NCBI GenBank assembly: GCA_903886275.1 | Contig: CAISLN010000117.1 | Span: forward strand, 1 to 64,000 | Direction of reading: 5' to 3' | DNA from: an uncultured beta proteobacterium | GTDB lineage: Bacteria > Pseudomonadota > Gammaproteobacteria > Burkholderiales > Burkholderiaceae_C | Length of the DNA stretch: 64,000 nucleotides | In this document: in pieces, positions 1-14,075 of the stretch | Layout of the letters: every line of letters begins with the position of its first letter | Position numbering within the stretch: position 1 is the first letter of the stretch | Program-made: the position numbers and the translations under genes | The notes under the pieces: generated by a model | Told to the model about the DNA's origin: nothing | What the model saw: the letters and a program-made list of their open reading frames with translations, nothing else | Databases searched by the model: none

Positions 1-263
1 CCCACCGATTCGGCCGCACCAAAGCGCTGCAGACCGTAAAAATATTGCAGGCCCATCACAAAGCCCACGAACACACCCGACACGGCAATGATGGCCAGCG
101 AGTAATTGCCCATGAAGTGGATCTGGTCGCGCAGCAGCGTCGGACGCCTGAGCGTGGCACCGATGGAGGCCAGCAAACGCAAAAACAGGCGTGCGCCAAA
201 GCCCATATCGGCGAGCTTGCTGCGCACGGCAAAACCCACATCGGACGGCTTGTACCAAGTCAC
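1..263 (-). CDS. mlaE: MlaE phospholipid transport permease, N-terminal part (runs off left edge)
   Basis: Inner-membrane permease of the Mla ABC system, which moves phospholipids between the inner and outer membranes to keep the outer leaflet asymmetric. About 87 residues are visible. They include an N-terminal amphipathic stretch, then LLRDQIHFMGNYSL and the start of the first permease helix with the family-typical SGVFVGFVMGLQ. The start is GTG at 263, chosen because GGAGG lies 7 nt upstream and the ATG-initiated frames here do not match the family. It begins 31 bp after the mlaF stop, so the two are probably cotranscribed. The rest of the operon (mlaD, mlaC, mlaB expected from the family) lies outside the window. 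Truncation is due only to the window edge. Confidence 0.9.
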   Translation of the reverse strand, partial: MTWYKPSDVGFAVRSKLADMGFGARLFLRLLASIGATLRRPTLLRDQIHFMGNYSLAIIAVSGVFVGFVMGLQYFYGLQRFGAAESV

Positions 264-294
264 TGTGAAACCTCCGTGCTGCGCACTGTGGTGG

Positions 295-1134
295 TCATTG
301 GTTTGCTCCGACAGAAAAATCGGCATCCACGCTGGCAGCGGGATAGTGGAATCGCACCGGGCCCTCGGGCAACGCATTGACAAACTGGTGCACCAACGGG
401 TTGTCGCTGTGGCGCACCTCATCGGGCGTTCCCTGGGCCGCGATCTTGCCGTTGGCAATGATGATGACCTTGTCGGCGATGTGAAAGGTTTCCTCCAGAT
501 CGTGGGACACCACCAGGCTGGTCAGCCCCATCGCATCGTTCAACTGGCGGATCAGCCTTGCCGCAGTGCCCAGCGAAATCGGGTCCAGACCGGCAAAGGG
601 CTCGTCATACATCACCAGTTCGGGGTCCAGCGCAATGGCGCGGGCCAGGGCTACGCGCCTGGCCATACCGCCCGAAACCTCGGAGGGCATCAGGTCACGC
701 GCACCGCGCAGGCCCACGGCGTTGAGCTTCATCAGCACCACATCGCGCACCATGTCTTCGGTCAGATCGGTGTGCTCACGCAGCGGGAAGGCTACGTTGT
801 CAAACACCGTCAAATCGGTAAACAGGGCGCCAAACTGGAACAGCATACCCATGCGCCTGCGCGCCAAGTACAACGCGTCGCGGTCCATACCACCCACATC
901 CAGCACCTCACCCGAAGCCTTCAAGCCATGCAACATGACCTTGCCCTGCTGCGCCTTGAACTGGCCGCCAATCAGGCGCATGACGGTGGTCTTGCCGCCA
1001 CCCGAGGCGCCCATCAGCGCCGTCACCTTTCCGCGCGGAATGGTGAAGCAGACATCATCCAGAATGACGCGCTCACCGTAAGCGAAGCGCACATGCTGGA
1101 ATTCAACGAGAGAAGGGGAGGATGGAGGTGCCAT
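295..1134 (-). CDS. mlaF: MlaF, ATP-binding subunit of the Mla phospholipid transporter
   Basis: Cytoplasmic ATPase that powers the MlaFEDB complex. The 279 residues show a full ABC nucleotide-binding domain: Walker A GASGGGKTT (42-50), Q-loop Q100, signature VSGGM (153-157), Walker B LVMYDEP (173-179) and H-loop H211. Length is normal for MlaF (about 270). It precedes mlaE by 31 bp, which supports Mla rather than a generic ABC transporter. The start is odd: the ATG at 1134 is preceded directly by seven T residues and a perfect 9-bp hairpin, with no Shine-Dalgarno sequence, and I see no better internal start. Translation may be leaderless or initiate weakly. Confidence 0.93.
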   Translation of the reverse strand: MAPPSSPSLVEFQHVRFAYGERVILDDVCFTIPRGKVTALMGASGGGKTTVMRLIGGQFKAQQGKVMLHGLKASGEVLDVGGMDRDALYLARRRMGMLFQFGALFTDLTVFDNVAFPLREHTDLTEDMVRDVVLMKLNAVGLRGARDLMPSEVSGGMARRVALARAIALDPELVMYDEPFAGLDPISLGTAARLIRQLNDAMGLTSLVVSHDLEETFHIADKVIIIANGKIAAQGTPDEVRHSDNPLVHQFVNALPEGPVRFHYPAASVDADFSVGANQ

Positions 1135-1167
1135 AAAAAAACAAAAGCCAGCATGAATCTGGCTTTT
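1135..1167 (-). terminator. Hairpin plus T-tract ending at the mlaF start codon
   Basis: On the minus strand AAAAGCCAG (1167-1159), a 7-nt loop and CTGGCTTTT (1151-1143) form a perfect 9-bp stem, followed by GTTTTTTT (1142-1135), which runs straight into the mlaF ATG. This is the form of an intrinsic terminator. A TATGAT hexamer (1175-1170) just upstream could be the -10 of an mlaF promoter, with transcription starting inside the hairpin. In that case the hairpin would stop only read-through from further upstream. Confidence 0.6.
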
Positions 1168-1407
1168 CGATCATAAGGGATAACGCTTACTGCAAAATTG
1201 ACCCCAGAAGCGCAGCGGATTTTTCCGTGGGTAAAACACGTTGCGTGTTTGGGCGTATCCGCAACAAGTCTTCAGGTGCAAAGAAGCAGATGGGGGACTG
1301 CCTTATAGTCACGGGCGAGCCAAACCGTGACCCGAATCCACGTAGCATCGCACCCACAGACCGCCGCAGCGCGCACTTGATCTCACAAGCCCCGCAGGAA
1401 CTATCCC
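1168..1407. promoter_or_regulatory. Divergent intergenic region between mlaF and the GT4 gene
   Basis: A 240-bp non-coding stretch between divergent genes. It holds the TATGAT hexamer on the minus strand (1175-1170) and a perfect inverted repeat AAACACG-TTG-CGTGTTT (1234-1250) that could be an operator or a small hairpin. No convincing -35 element was found for either gene. No open frame here looks coding. Confidence 0.35.
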
Positions 1408-2523
1408 TTGAAAATTACTTTCATCATGCCGGCAGATGATCTGTCTGGCGGGAACCGAGTGGTTGCCACCTATGCGAAGGCATTGCACGCTCGCGGTCAC
1501 GATGTACTGGTCATCAACAAGGCACCCCCGCGCCCCACTCTTTGGGACTGTGTGCGTGCATTGCGCCATGGTCGCTGGGCGCTTTTCAAAAAACCGGCTA
1601 CGACCCCCATGGGCCATGTCGCCCATTCGGGCGTGAAGCAATGTATTTTGGAGCAGCCTGGGCCGATGCGACCAGAAGACCTGCCCGACGCCGATATCCT
1701 GATTGCCACTTGGTGGGAGACCTCTGTCTGGATGCAGTCCATGCCGCCTAGCAAGGGCGCCAAGGTGCACCTGATTCAAGACTATGAAGTCTGGTGGACC
1801 GAAGAAGATGTGAGCGAGCGTGTGCATGCGGCCCTGCGTGGGAACAACTGCAAGATTGCCATTTCCAACGAACTCAAACGCACATTGAACGAGAAGCTTG
1901 GCGATTTGGATGTGGTCGTGATCCCCAATGCGGTCGATCTACAGCAATTCGATGCGCCCCAACGTGGGCGCAACCCACTGCCCACCGTGGGTTTCATGTA
2001 TTCCAATTCGCAACGCAAGGCGGCCGATATTTATTACCAGGCCTGCCAACTGGCGCTGCGCGACCTGCCCACACTCCAGGTCATCTCGTTTGGCGGCGAC
2101 CTGCCCAGCCCCGAGCTACCGCTGCCTGCCGATACAAGCTACGTCCATCGCCCTGCGCAAAACCAAATCGCGTCCATTTACGCCAGCTGCGATGTATGGC
2201 TTTTCGGCTCACGCATAGACAGCTTTGGCTTGCCGATTCTCGAATCGATGGCCTGCAGGACACCGGTGATTGGTGTACCAGTGGGCGCAGCCACCGAGTT
2301 GCTGACCGATGGCGTGGGCGTGTTGGTCGCTCCAGAATCGCCCAGCGACATGGCCCAAGCCATGGTCGCGTTTTTCCGGCAGTCCCCGGCCCAGTGGCAG
2401 ACCATGTCGCAACTGGCCTACGACCGGGCCCATAGCTACACCTGGGACGATGCAACCGACCGACTGGTGCAGGTGCTCACCGCCTGCGTGGCGCAGCAGT
2501 CAGCGGGCCCCCTCCAAGAATGA
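1408..2523 (+). CDS. GT4-family glycosyltransferase
   Basis: Predicted cytoplasmic GT-B glycosyltransferase of 371 residues that uses a nucleotide-activated sugar; acceptor unknown. The N-terminus MKITFIMPADDLSGGNR is the usual first Rossmann strand with a glycine loop. The C-terminal domain carries ASCDVWLFGSRIDSFGLPILE (about 258-280), which corresponds to the GT4 EX7E motif with Asp in place of the first Glu. The start is TTG at 1408, with AGGA about 8 nt upstream; it is preferred because it supplies the complete first beta strand. The gene stands alone between mlaF and gltD, converging on gltD with a 17-bp gap. No polysaccharide cluster surrounds it, so the pathway cannot be named. Confidence 0.8.
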   Translation: MKITFIMPADDLSGGNRVVATYAKALHARGHDVLVINKAPPRPTLWDCVRALRHGRWALFKKPATTPMGHVAHSGVKQCILEQPGPMRPEDLPDADILIATWWETSVWMQSMPPSKGAKVHLIQDYEVWWTEEDVSERVHAALRGNNCKIAISNELKRTLNEKLGDLDVVVIPNAVDLQQFDAPQRGRNPLPTVGFMYSNSQRKAADIYYQACQLALRDLPTLQVISFGGDLPSPELPLPADTSYVHRPAQNQIASIYASCDVWLFGSRIDSFGLPILESMACRTPVIGVPVGAATELLTDGVGVLVAPESPSDMAQAMVAFFRQSPAQWQTMSQLAYDRAHSYTWDDATDRLVQVLTACVAQQSAGPLQE

Positions 2524-2540
2524 ACCCGCCGTAACGCTGT

Positions 2541-4007
2541 CTATCGGGGCAGCACGCTGCTGCCCATCAGGAACTCGTCTACCGCGCGTGCGGCCTGACG
2601 GCCTTCGCGAATGGCCCACACCACCAGCGATTGACCACGGCGCATGTCGCCAGCGGCAAACACCTTGGGCACATTGGTGGCATAGCAGCCAGCCGCGTCT
2701 GTCGTGGCCTTGGCATTGCCACGGGCATCCTTGTCCACGCCAAAGGCTTCGAGCACGGTGGCCACCGGATTGACAAAACCCATGGCCAGCAAGACCAAAT
2801 CGGCCTTGAGGATTTTTTCGGAGCCAGCCACTTCGATCAGCTTGCCGTCTTTCCATTCCACCTGCACCGTCTTCAGACCGGTGACCTTGCCTTTTTCGCC
2901 GATGAATTCCTTGGTGGAAATGGCAAACACGCGCTCGCAGCCTTCATCATGGCTGGAACTGGTGCGCAATTTCAGTGGCCAGTAGGGCCAGGTCATGGGG
3001 CGGTTTTCTTCTGCCGGTGGCTGGGGCATGACCTCAAATTGGGTGACGCTTGCCGCGCCATGGCGGTTGCTGGTGCCCACGCAGTCGCTTCCGGTGTCGC
3101 CGCCACCGATGACGATGACATGTTTGCCCTCGGCGCGCAGTTGGCCCTTGAGTTTGTCGCCTGCATTGACCTTGTTTTGTTGGGGCAGGAATTCCATCGC
3201 GAAATGGATGCCTTCGAGCTCACGGCCGGGAACCGGCAGATCGCGCGACTGCTCGGAGCCACCGGTCAAAATCACCGCGTCAAATTCGCTTTTCAGTGCT
3301 TCAGCAGAGATGGTTTCCTTGGCCCAGTTGGTGACCTTGGTGCCTTTGGGCATTTCGCCGATCAGCACGCCGGTGCGAATCGTCACGCCCTCAGCTTTAA
3401 GCTGTTCGGCACGGCGGTCGATATGGCTCTTTTCCATCTTGAAATCGGGAATGCCGTAGCGCAGCAGGCCGCCGATGCGGTCGTTCTTCTCAAACAGGGT
3501 CACGTCGTGACCGGCGCGCGCGAGCTGCTGGGAAGCAGCCATGCCGGCCGGGCCAGAGCCGACCACGGCGACCTTTTTGCCGGTCTTGGTTTTAGGCAGT
3601 TGAGGCACCACCCAACCCTCATGCCAGGCGCGGTCGATGATGGCGTGCTCGATGGACTTGATGCCCACCGCTTCCTCATTGACGTTCAGGGTGCAGGCGG
3701 CCTCGCAGGGTGCGGGGCAGATGCGACCGGTGAACTCCGGAAAGTTGTTGGTGCTGTGCAGCACGTCGATGGCGGCCTTCCAGTCCTTGCGAAACACCAG
3801 ATCGTTGAAGTCCGGAATGATGTTGTTGACCGGGCAGCCGTTGTTGCAAAACGGTGTGCCACAGTCCATGCAACGCGCGGCCTGCTTGTTGGCCTGTGCA
3901 TCGTCCAAGCCGATGACAAATTCCTTGTAATTTTTGAGGCGCTCGGCGACCGGCTTATAGCCCTCTTCGATGCGCTCAAACTCCATGAATCCCGTGATCT
4001 TTCCCAT
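2541..4007 (-). CDS. gltD: Glutamate synthase small (beta) subunit
   Basis: NADPH-oxidising flavoprotein subunit of glutamate synthase. It passes electrons through iron-sulfur centres to GltB for conversion of glutamine plus 2-oxoglutarate to two glutamates. The 488 residues show the N-terminal cysteine pattern CMDC-x4-C-x3-C (46-58) and CPAPCEAAC (97-105) for two 4Fe-4S clusters, an FAD-binding VVGSGPAG (about 147-154), and a second Rossmann site [10 protein letters not shown] for NADPH. The start at 4007 (MGKITGF) is chosen over a longer frame because AAGGAG lies 5 nt upstream and family members begin this way. gltD follows gltB by 63 bp on the same strand, as an operon. Confidence 0.96.
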   Translation of the reverse strand: MGKITGFMEFERIEEGYKPVAERLKNYKEFVIGLDDAQANKQAARCMDCGTPFCNNGCPVNNIIPDFNDLVFRKDWKAAIDVLHSTNNFPEFTGRICPAPCEAACTLNVNEEAVGIKSIEHAIIDRAWHEGWVVPQLPKTKTGKKVAVVGSGPAGMAASQQLARAGHDVTLFEKNDRIGGLLRYGIPDFKMEKSHIDRRAEQLKAEGVTIRTGVLIGEMPKGTKVTNWAKETISAEALKSEFDAVILTGGSEQSRDLPVPGRELEGIHFAMEFLPQQNKVNAGDKLKGQLRAEGKHVIVIGGGDTGSDCVGTSNRHGAASVTQFEVMPQPPAEENRPMTWPYWPLKLRTSSSHDEGCERVFAISTKEFIGEKGKVTGLKTVQVEWKDGKLIEVAGSEKILKADLVLLAMGFVNPVATVLEAFGVDKDARGNAKATTDAAGCYATNVPKVFAAGDMRRGQSLVVWAIREGRQAARAVDEFLMGSSVLPR

Positions 4008-4070
4008 ATCCACTCCTTGGCGGTCCGGCACACCAGCACCGGACCTATAGCTTGTTGAACTGCTGTGACC

Positions 4071-8792
<4,722 letters not shown>

Positions 8793-8962
8793 GGCGCGCT
8801 CCTGAAAATGACAGTGGACGTGAAGCTTAATGCAATGCAACAAAGATGCCAAGGAGAATAAATGGGGTCGGAACCCAATAAAAAAACTAAATTTCAGCTT
8901 TTAAATTAAATAGGGACATATCAAATAGGCATGAATACGGGCCGATGGAAGCATAACGGGGC
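8793..8962. promoter_or_regulatory. gltB upstream region and RAYT 3' flank
   Basis: The 170 bp between gltB and the RAYT stop. The half nearer the RAYT is strikingly AT-rich compared with the genome. A short imperfect dyad around GGGGTCGGAACCC (about 8864-8877) followed by an A-run resembles motifs I recall near RAYT genes in other proteobacteria. It may mark the edge of that insertion, and that is an inference. The gltB promoter must lie here, but no clear -35/-10 pair was identified. Confidence 0.35.
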
Positions 8963-9661
8963 TTAGGAAGGCAGTGCAGAGTGCGAAGGTCTGCCGGGTT
9001 GCCCCTTGGTGAGGCGCCGCGGGGTGGATTTTTGCAATTCCTGCACGAACAGGGGGTCGCCCATTGCCCAACCCTTGAGGGTTGCATCGGTCAGGGCTTG
9101 GTGCTGCGCACTGCCCATATCCGCCTGCACCCACTCGGCATAGGCGGCTTCGCGCGCAAATGGGGTGTTTCCCAGGCCCCAATACTGTGCGTGGGGCGTT
9201 ACCAGGGGGTCCACCAGGCGTCCAGTGTAATGCCCGTGACTGGACCAGGCGTAGTCACCAGTGGCTGCGACCAAGCCGGCGCGCACCGGGTTCAGGTCCA
9301 TATAGGCCATGCAGGGCAGCAAATAGCGCTCGGGTTGCAACACCGTGCAGCGGTAGCGGCCATCCCAAAGGGTCCCCGTTCTGCCCTGGGCATCGTTGAA
9401 ATAGCGCACATAGCGCCGGCCCAAGGCCTGCAGCATCTGCGGCAAACCGCTAGCCGCCTTGGGTGTCAGCAAGAGGTGAAAGTGGTCGGGCAACAACACA
9501 TAGCCATGCACCGCTACCTCAAACTTGCGGGAATACTCCAGCAGCAGATCCGCCATGAATTGGTAGTCTGCCGGCCGCAAAAAAATGGCCTGTCCGTTGT
9601 GTCCACGTTGAATCACGTGGTGCGGCAGGCCAGAGAAGCTCAGACGGGTAAGGCGTGCCAC
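8963..9661 (-). CDS. REP-associated tyrosine transposase (RAYT)
   Basis: Single-domain Y1 transposase of the RAYT (TnpA-REP, PF01797) group, 232 residues. Visible landmarks are the N-terminal GLPHHVIQRGHN, the HUH-type metal site DHFHLLL, and a helix with the likely nucleophile Tyr in GRRYVRYFND. These enzymes cut and join single-stranded DNA at REP palindromes; most are domesticated single-copy genes rather than active insertion sequences. GTG at 9661 is chosen because GGGGGA sits about 10 nt upstream and the family begins VARLxRL. GTG at 9670 is possible but leaves a 1-nt spacer. It lies 15 bp after the glycine-zipper gene. I saw no REP array in the window for it to act on. Confidence 0.88.
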   Translation of the reverse strand: MARLTRLSFSGLPHHVIQRGHNGQAIFLRPADYQFMADLLLEYSRKFEVAVHGYVLLPDHFHLLLTPKAASGLPQMLQALGRRYVRYFNDAQGRTGTLWDGRYRCTVLQPERYLLPCMAYMDLNPVRAGLVAATGDYAWSSHGHYTGRLVDPLVTPHAQYWGLGNTPFAREAAYAEWVQADMGSAQHQALTDATLKGWAMGDPLFVQELQKSTPRRLTKGQPGRPSHSALPS

Positions 9662-9676
9662 GTCCGGCACTCCCCC

Positions 9677-10144
9677 TTACTTGGGCGCTTTGGTGACGCG
9701 CACCTTGCTGCCGGTGGTCACGATGATGACGGGGTCGCCAGGCTCCAGCTTTTCGGCGCCCTTGGCTTGGACGATGGCGCGGCGCTCACCGCCCTTGAGT
9801 TGCACCAGGATTTCAACGGCTTCGTCACGGGTGGTGAAACGCTCGATGGCGTTACCCGCTGCTGCACCGGCCACACCGGCGAGCACGCCCAGAATCTGGC
9901 CCTCGCGCTGCACACCGCTGCCGGCGTAGCCGCCTATGGCACCCACGACACCACCCACTGTGGCGCCAATACCCGACTGGCTGCCATCCACCGTGACGGC
10001 GCGCACCGACAGGACCACCGCGTCTTCCACCTTGGCCATGCGCTGGGCATCGCCCCGCTCGACCATATCGGGGCTGCTGGTAGCGCAAGCGCCCAGCACG
10101 GCAGCAATGGAAACCACCAAGACCAAACGAATCATTTTTCTCAT
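9677..10144 (-). CDS. Glycine-zipper outer-membrane lipoprotein (SlyB/Pcp-like)
   Basis: Small lipoprotein of 155 residues. The first 20 residues form a signal peptide ending in a lipobox (VLGAC), so the mature protein starts at the Cys and should be lipid-anchored, probably to the outer membrane. Residues about 50-95 hold a glycine-zipper 2TM region (GIGATVGGVVGAIGGYAG and GVLAGVAGAAAGNAIE), followed by a short beta-rich domain (VEILVQLKGGERR). The family (PF05433) is linked to envelope integrity, but no precise function is established. The start at 10144 has GGAG 6 nt upstream. It is downstream of the methyltransferase gene (25 bp gap) and upstream of the RAYT. Confidence 0.8.
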   Translation of the reverse strand: MRKMIRLVLVVSIAAVLGACATSSPDMVERGDAQRMAKVEDAVVLSVRAVTVDGSQSGIGATVGGVVGAIGGYAGSGVQREGQILGVLAGVAGAAAGNAIERFTTRDEAVEILVQLKGGERRAIVQAKGAEKLEPGDPVIIVTTGSKVRVTKAPK

Positions 10145-10169
10145 TTTGAGCTCCAATAAAAACACGAAC

Positions 10170-11117
10170 CTAAACCATAACGTCTGAAGACGGAATTCCG
10201 TTGTCTGACAAATTGTCTTTGATGTATGTAAAGCGCGTATCAAGCAGGGCGGAAATACCGAATTCTTGCAGAATTGCCAACAACCGTTGCCCGGAACTGC
10301 GTTTGCGCTGCCCAGTAAAGCGCGCCAGTATGAGCTCGTTCTTCATGCTGTGCTCCCAACCCACCAGCTCGGTCACCGTGACCTGGTAGCCGCAGGCCTC
10401 CAGGTACAGGCAGCGCAGCACATTGGTGATCTGGCTGCCCATTTCGCGCGTGTGCAGGGGATGGCGCCAGAGCTCGGCCAGGGGCGTGCGGTTCAGCGAC
10501 AGCACCTTGCCCTGGTTGAGGTGGCGCGCCACCTCCGCCTGGCAGCAAGGCACCAGCACAAAGGCCCTGGCCTTTTTTTCCAAGCCAAAGGCAATCGCAT
10601 CATCGGTCGCACTGTCACAGGCGTGCAGGGCCGTCACCACATCCACCTGCTCGGGCAAGCGGGAGCTGCTGGCAGATTCGGCCACCGTCAGGTTGATAAA
10701 AGACATGCGCGCAAAGTCCAGCTTGGCGGCCAGCGCCGCAGACTTTTCCACCAGCTCGGAGCGCGTCTCGATGCCGTAAATATGCCCCTGTGTACGGTCC
10801 TTGAAATACAGGTCGTACAGGATAAAGCCCAGGTAAGACTTGCCCGCACCATGATCGGCCAGGGTGATCTGCGCGCCCGGCTTGACGGGTAGTTCGTCCA
10901 GCAGCTTTTCGATGAACTGGTACAGGTGGTAGACCTGCTTGAGCTTGCGCCTGGAGTCCTGGTTGAGCTTGCCCTCGCGGGTCAGGATGTGCAGCTCCTT
11001 AAGCAACTCTATGGACTGCCCCGGGCGCAGCTCACCGGCTAGCGGGTTGGGAGCAGGTACTGCCGAGCTACCAGCGGCCCTGGCCTCACGGCCTGCGGTC
11101 GGTCGGGCGCGCGTCAT
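10170..11117 (-). CDS. SAM-dependent methyltransferase-like protein (Methyltransf_32 type)
   Basis: Predicted class I methyltransferase of 315 residues. Motif I appears as TLADHGAGKSYLGF (about 105-118). The acidic end of beta 2 is GIETRSELVEK, and LHACDSATDDAI followed by LVPCCQAE matches the PF13679 family, in which a Cys pair is typical. The substrate is unknown; relatives have been linked to RNA modification, but I cannot assign one. Residues 1-35 are Ala/Pro-rich and probably disordered. Its ATG overlaps the stop of the DUF1415 gene by 4 bp (ATGA), which indicates translational coupling within the aroB-dgt run. Confidence 0.72.
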   Translation of the reverse strand: MTRARPTAGREARAAGSSAVPAPNPLAGELRPGQSIELLKELHILTREGKLNQDSRRKLKQVYHLYQFIEKLLDELPVKPGAQITLADHGAGKSYLGFILYDLYFKDRTQGHIYGIETRSELVEKSAALAAKLDFARMSFINLTVAESASSSRLPEQVDVVTALHACDSATDDAIAFGLEKKARAFVLVPCCQAEVARHLNQGKVLSLNRTPLAELWRHPLHTREMGSQITNVLRCLYLEACGYQVTVTELVGWEHSMKNELILARFTGQRKRSSGQRLLAILQEFGISALLDTRFTYIKDNLSDNGIPSSDVMV

Positions 11118-11686
11118 GCCGGTTCTTCCGGTGTAGCGCCGACCGCCAGCGCGGCCCAGCCCTCTGGCCCTAAGCCTTGCATGGTTTGCATATTGGTCTC
11201 AAAAATGGATTCCGGATGGGGGAATGCGGCCACCGCGCGGTCCACACTGGCTTCGCGCAGCAAGTGCAGGGTCGGATAGGGCGCGCGGTTGGTGTAGTTG
11301 GTGATGTCTTGCGGATCGGTGTCGGCGAACTGGTAGTGCGGATGCAGGCTGGCAATCTGCAGCACGCCGTCCAGGTCCAGATCGACCAGCAGCCTGTCGG
11401 CACGCTCCAGCAGCGCATTGAAGTCCAGGAACTCGGCAAAGCCATCAGGCGCAACCAACAAAATGGTGTCAAGTTCGGCCGGGTTGGCCGCAACAAGTGC
11501 CAGCAGTTCACGCTTCAAATCGGCCAACAGGGGCTTGGCGCCAGAGGCTGGGCTCACCACATAGCGCACCTGTTTTTTGACTTCAACCGACTTGGCAAAG
11601 GGGCATAAATTCAGACCGATAACGGCGCGCTGCACCCAGCGTCTTGTGTCTTCAATCACCTGCGCTTCGCGCAAAGCTTCGTTCAT
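11114..11686 (-). CDS. DUF1415 family protein
   Basis: Cytoplasmic protein of 190 residues in the DUF1415 (PF07209) family, recognised by the conserved N-terminal WVQRAVIGLNLCPFAK, the central LHPHYQFA and ITNYTNRAPYP, and the C-terminal IFETNMQTMQ. Cys28 and His115/His117 are conserved-looking polar residues that could form an active or metal site, but this is only an inference. It lies between dgt (13 bp upstream) and the methyltransferase gene (4 bp overlap). The function of the family is not known. Confidence 0.85.
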   Translation of the reverse strand: MNEALREAQVIEDTRRWVQRAVIGLNLCPFAKSVEVKKQVRYVVSPASGAKPLLADLKRELLALVAANPAELDTILLVAPDGFAEFLDFNALLERADRLLVDLDLDGVLQIASLHPHYQFADTDPQDITNYTNRAPYPTLHLLREASVDRAVAAFPHPESIFETNMQTMQGLGPEGWAALAVGATPEEPA

Positions 11687-11699
11687 AGGGCTTCCCGCT

Positions 11700-12935
11700 T
11701 CAAAATGCCACCGGCAGCAGGCGCTGTCCGGTCAGGCGATGGTGTTCACGCGAGGCAAAGCGGTCCGTCATGCCCGCAATATAGTCCGCCACGCTGCGCT
11801 GCAGGGCCGGGCCTGCATCCCAGGTGGATGCCTGTGCCTGCTGGGAACGCAGGGCAAAACCGGCCTGCATTTCCTGCGGCGCGTCGCAGTACAGCACAAA
11901 CAGTTCGCGCACCACCTGCTTGGCCTGCGCCATGGTTTGCACCACATTGGGATGACGGTACAGCTGGGCAAACAAAAACTGCTTGAGCTGCGCTGAGCGC
12001 TGGCGCATCTCGGCGCTAAACAGCACCAGCGGCGCGCATTGGCGCACCTCGGCAATGGACTGCACTTGGGCGTATTCAATCGCGCAGCGGGTGGCTGCAA
12101 TCACATCAAACACCTGCTCGCTGAGCATCAACCGTATGCTTTCGTACATCAGCCGGCGGGCCTGCGCGGGCTGGCGCAAATGGGCGTGCGCTGCCAGCGC
12201 CTGTTCGCAATACTGGTTAAAAAGGGGCACCACTTGCAGTTGCTCCAGCGTGATCAGGCCCGAGCGTATGCCGTCGTCGATATCGTGGGCGTTGTAGGCG
12301 ATCTCATCGGCCAGGTTGCACAGTTGCGCCTCCAGGCTGGGTCTGCGGTGTTGCAAAAAGCGCTGCCCCACGCCGCCCTGCCCGTCCGCATACCCATGTT
12401 CCGCCGCTTCGAGCAGGCGGGCGTTGTGCGCCGAGCAATGCTTGAGAATGCCTTCGCGGGTTTCAAAGGTGAGGTTCAAGCCATCAAACTGCGGGTAGCG
12501 TTCTTCCAACCGGTCCACCACGCGCAGACTTTGCAGATTGTGTTCAAAGCCGCCGTAGTCGGCCATGCATTCGTTGAGCGCATCCTGTCCGGCGTGTCCA
12601 AAGGGCGTGTGGCCCAGGTCGTGGGCCAGGGCGATCGCCTCGACCAGGTCCTCGCTCAGGCGCAGTGAGCGGGCAATGCTGCGCCCGAGTTGCGCCACCT
12701 CCAGCGAATGCGTGAGCCGGGTGCGAAACAGGTCGCCTTCATGGTTAAGGAAAACCTGGGTCTTGTAGACCAGACGCCTGAAGGCAGTGGAGTGCACGAT
12801 GCGGTCGCGGTCACGCTGGAAGTCGGTACGCGTGGTCGCCAGGGGTTCCTGCAGACGCCGGCCGCGCGTTTGCAGCGGGTCGCAGGCGTAGGGTGCCAGT
12901 CCTGTCTGCACCACTGCGCTCAGGCCTGGCAGCAT
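11700..12935 (-). CDS. dgt: Deoxyguanosinetriphosphate triphosphohydrolase-like protein
   Basis: HD-superfamily dNTP triphosphohydrolase, 411 residues, expected to hydrolyse dGTP or other dNTPs to the nucleoside plus triphosphate. The metal-binding HD pattern is clear: H76 ([10 protein letters not shown]), H105-D106 and H109 in [10 protein letters not shown], and a later Asp in the YNAHDIDDG region. [11 protein letters not shown] and the [11 protein letters not shown] segment are typical of the family. Its ATG lies inside the last codons of aroB (16-bp overlap in another frame), so the two are translationally coupled. The exact nucleotide substrate is not predictable from sequence. Confidence 0.92.
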   Translation of the reverse strand: MLPGLSAVVQTGLAPYACDPLQTRGRRLQEPLATTRTDFQRDRDRIVHSTAFRRLVYKTQVFLNHEGDLFRTRLTHSLEVAQLGRSIARSLRLSEDLVEAIALAHDLGHTPFGHAGQDALNECMADYGGFEHNLQSLRVVDRLEERYPQFDGLNLTFETREGILKHCSAHNARLLEAAEHGYADGQGGVGQRFLQHRRPSLEAQLCNLADEIAYNAHDIDDGIRSGLITLEQLQVVPLFNQYCEQALAAHAHLRQPAQARRLMYESIRLMLSEQVFDVIAATRCAIEYAQVQSIAEVRQCAPLVLFSAEMRQRSAQLKQFLFAQLYRHPNVVQTMAQAKQVVRELFVLYCDAPQEMQAGFALRSQQAQASTWDAGPALQRSVADYIAGMTDRFASREHHRLTGQRLLPVAF

Positions 12936-14029
12936 GCGTCAATCACTTCGCGCACCAGCGCGTCGGGCGCGCCTTGCACCCGGGCTTTAGAGGGGCCGTC
13001 GATCAGCACAAACTTAATTTCTCCGGCATCGGACTTTTTGTCCAAGCGCATCAGTTCCAGGTAGCGACCGGCATTGTCGGTGCCGTTCAAGATGGGACCC
13101 ACAACCGGCAAGCCCGCCCGCAAGGTCAGTGCCTGTAGGCGTGCCACAAAGGCGGCATCGACCAGACCCAGGCGCTGCGACAGTTGGGCCGCCATCACCA
13201 TGCCGCAGCCCACCGCTTCACCATGCAGCCAGTTGCCATAACCCATGCCGGCCTCAATCGCGTGGCCAAAGGTGTGGCCAAAGTTCAGGATGGCGCGCAG
13301 GCCACCCTCACGCTCGTCCTGCGCCACCACCCAGGCCTTGATCTCGCAACTGCGCCGCACCGCGTGGGCCAGAGCCTCCACATCACGCGCCAGCAGATGG
13401 TCCATGTTCTGTTCCAGCCAGTCCATGAACTGCAGATCGGCAATCGGCCCGTACTTGATGACTTCGGCCAGACCGGCGCTCAGCTCCCTCTGTGGCAGGG
13501 TCTTGAGCGTGTCGAGATCGCAAATCACCCGCAGCGGCTGGTGAAAGGCGCCGATCATGTTCTTGCCCAGGGGATGGTTGATGCCGGTCTTGCCGCCTAC
13601 TGAAGAGTCCACCTGCGACAGCAGCGTGGTGGGGATCTGCACAAAGGGCACGCCACGCATAAAGCTCGCTGCAGCAAAGCCCGTCATGTCGCCAACCACG
13701 CCGCCCCCCAGCGCCACCAGCAGTGTCTTGCGGTCGCAACCGTGCTGCAGCAGGGCGTCAAAAATCAGATTCAGGGTTTGCCAGTTCTTGTGCGCCTCGC
13801 CATCGGGCAGCGCCAACGTCAGCACCTTGGCAAACTTTTTGCCCAGCAAGGCCTGCAACTGCGCGCAATACAGGGGTGCTACGGTTTCGTTGCTGACGAT
13901 CAGTACCGAAGTGGCGCGCGGTAGGCCCTCAAAAAAGGACTCCTGTTGCAGCAGGCCGGAACCGATGTGGATGTCGTAGCTGCGCTCGGCCAAATCAATG
14001 GAAACGCTTTGGGATGGGGACTTGCTCAT
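12920..14029 (-). CDS. aroB: 3-dehydroquinate synthase
   Basis: Second enzyme of the shikimate pathway: converts DAHP to 3-dehydroquinate using NAD and a divalent metal. The 369 residues are full length. NAD-binding [13 protein letters not shown] is at 108-120 and the catalytic/phosphate region [20 protein letters not shown] at 131-150, followed by HPLGKNMIG. Metal ligands are visible in the [12 protein letters not shown] and GLVDAAF-flanking region. It follows aroK by 46 bp and overlaps dgt, in the standard pilMNOPQ-aroK-aroB arrangement of beta- and gammaproteobacteria. Confidence 0.97.
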   Translation of the reverse strand: MSKSPSQSVSIDLAERSYDIHIGSGLLQQESFFEGLPRATSVLIVSNETVAPLYCAQLQALLGKKFAKVLTLALPDGEAHKNWQTLNLIFDALLQHGCDRKTLLVALGGGVVGDMTGFAAASFMRGVPFVQIPTTLLSQVDSSVGGKTGINHPLGKNMIGAFHQPLRVICDLDTLKTLPQRELSAGLAEVIKYGPIADLQFMDWLEQNMDHLLARDVEALAHAVRRSCEIKAWVVAQDEREGGLRAILNFGHTFGHAIEAGMGYGNWLHGEAVGCGMVMAAQLSQRLGLVDAAFVARLQALTLRAGLPVVGPILNGTDNAGRYLELMRLDKKSDAGEIKFVLIDGPSKARVQGAPDALVREVIDACCQA

Positions 14030-14075
14030 GGCCCCCAGTTTATGAGCTTTTGCAGCAAGCGCCTGGCGCGCCCGC

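Noticed and set aside
2631-4058. Long open frame opposite gltD
   Set aside because: Antisense shadow of gltD; composition is typical of reversed GC-rich codons and no family is recognisable.
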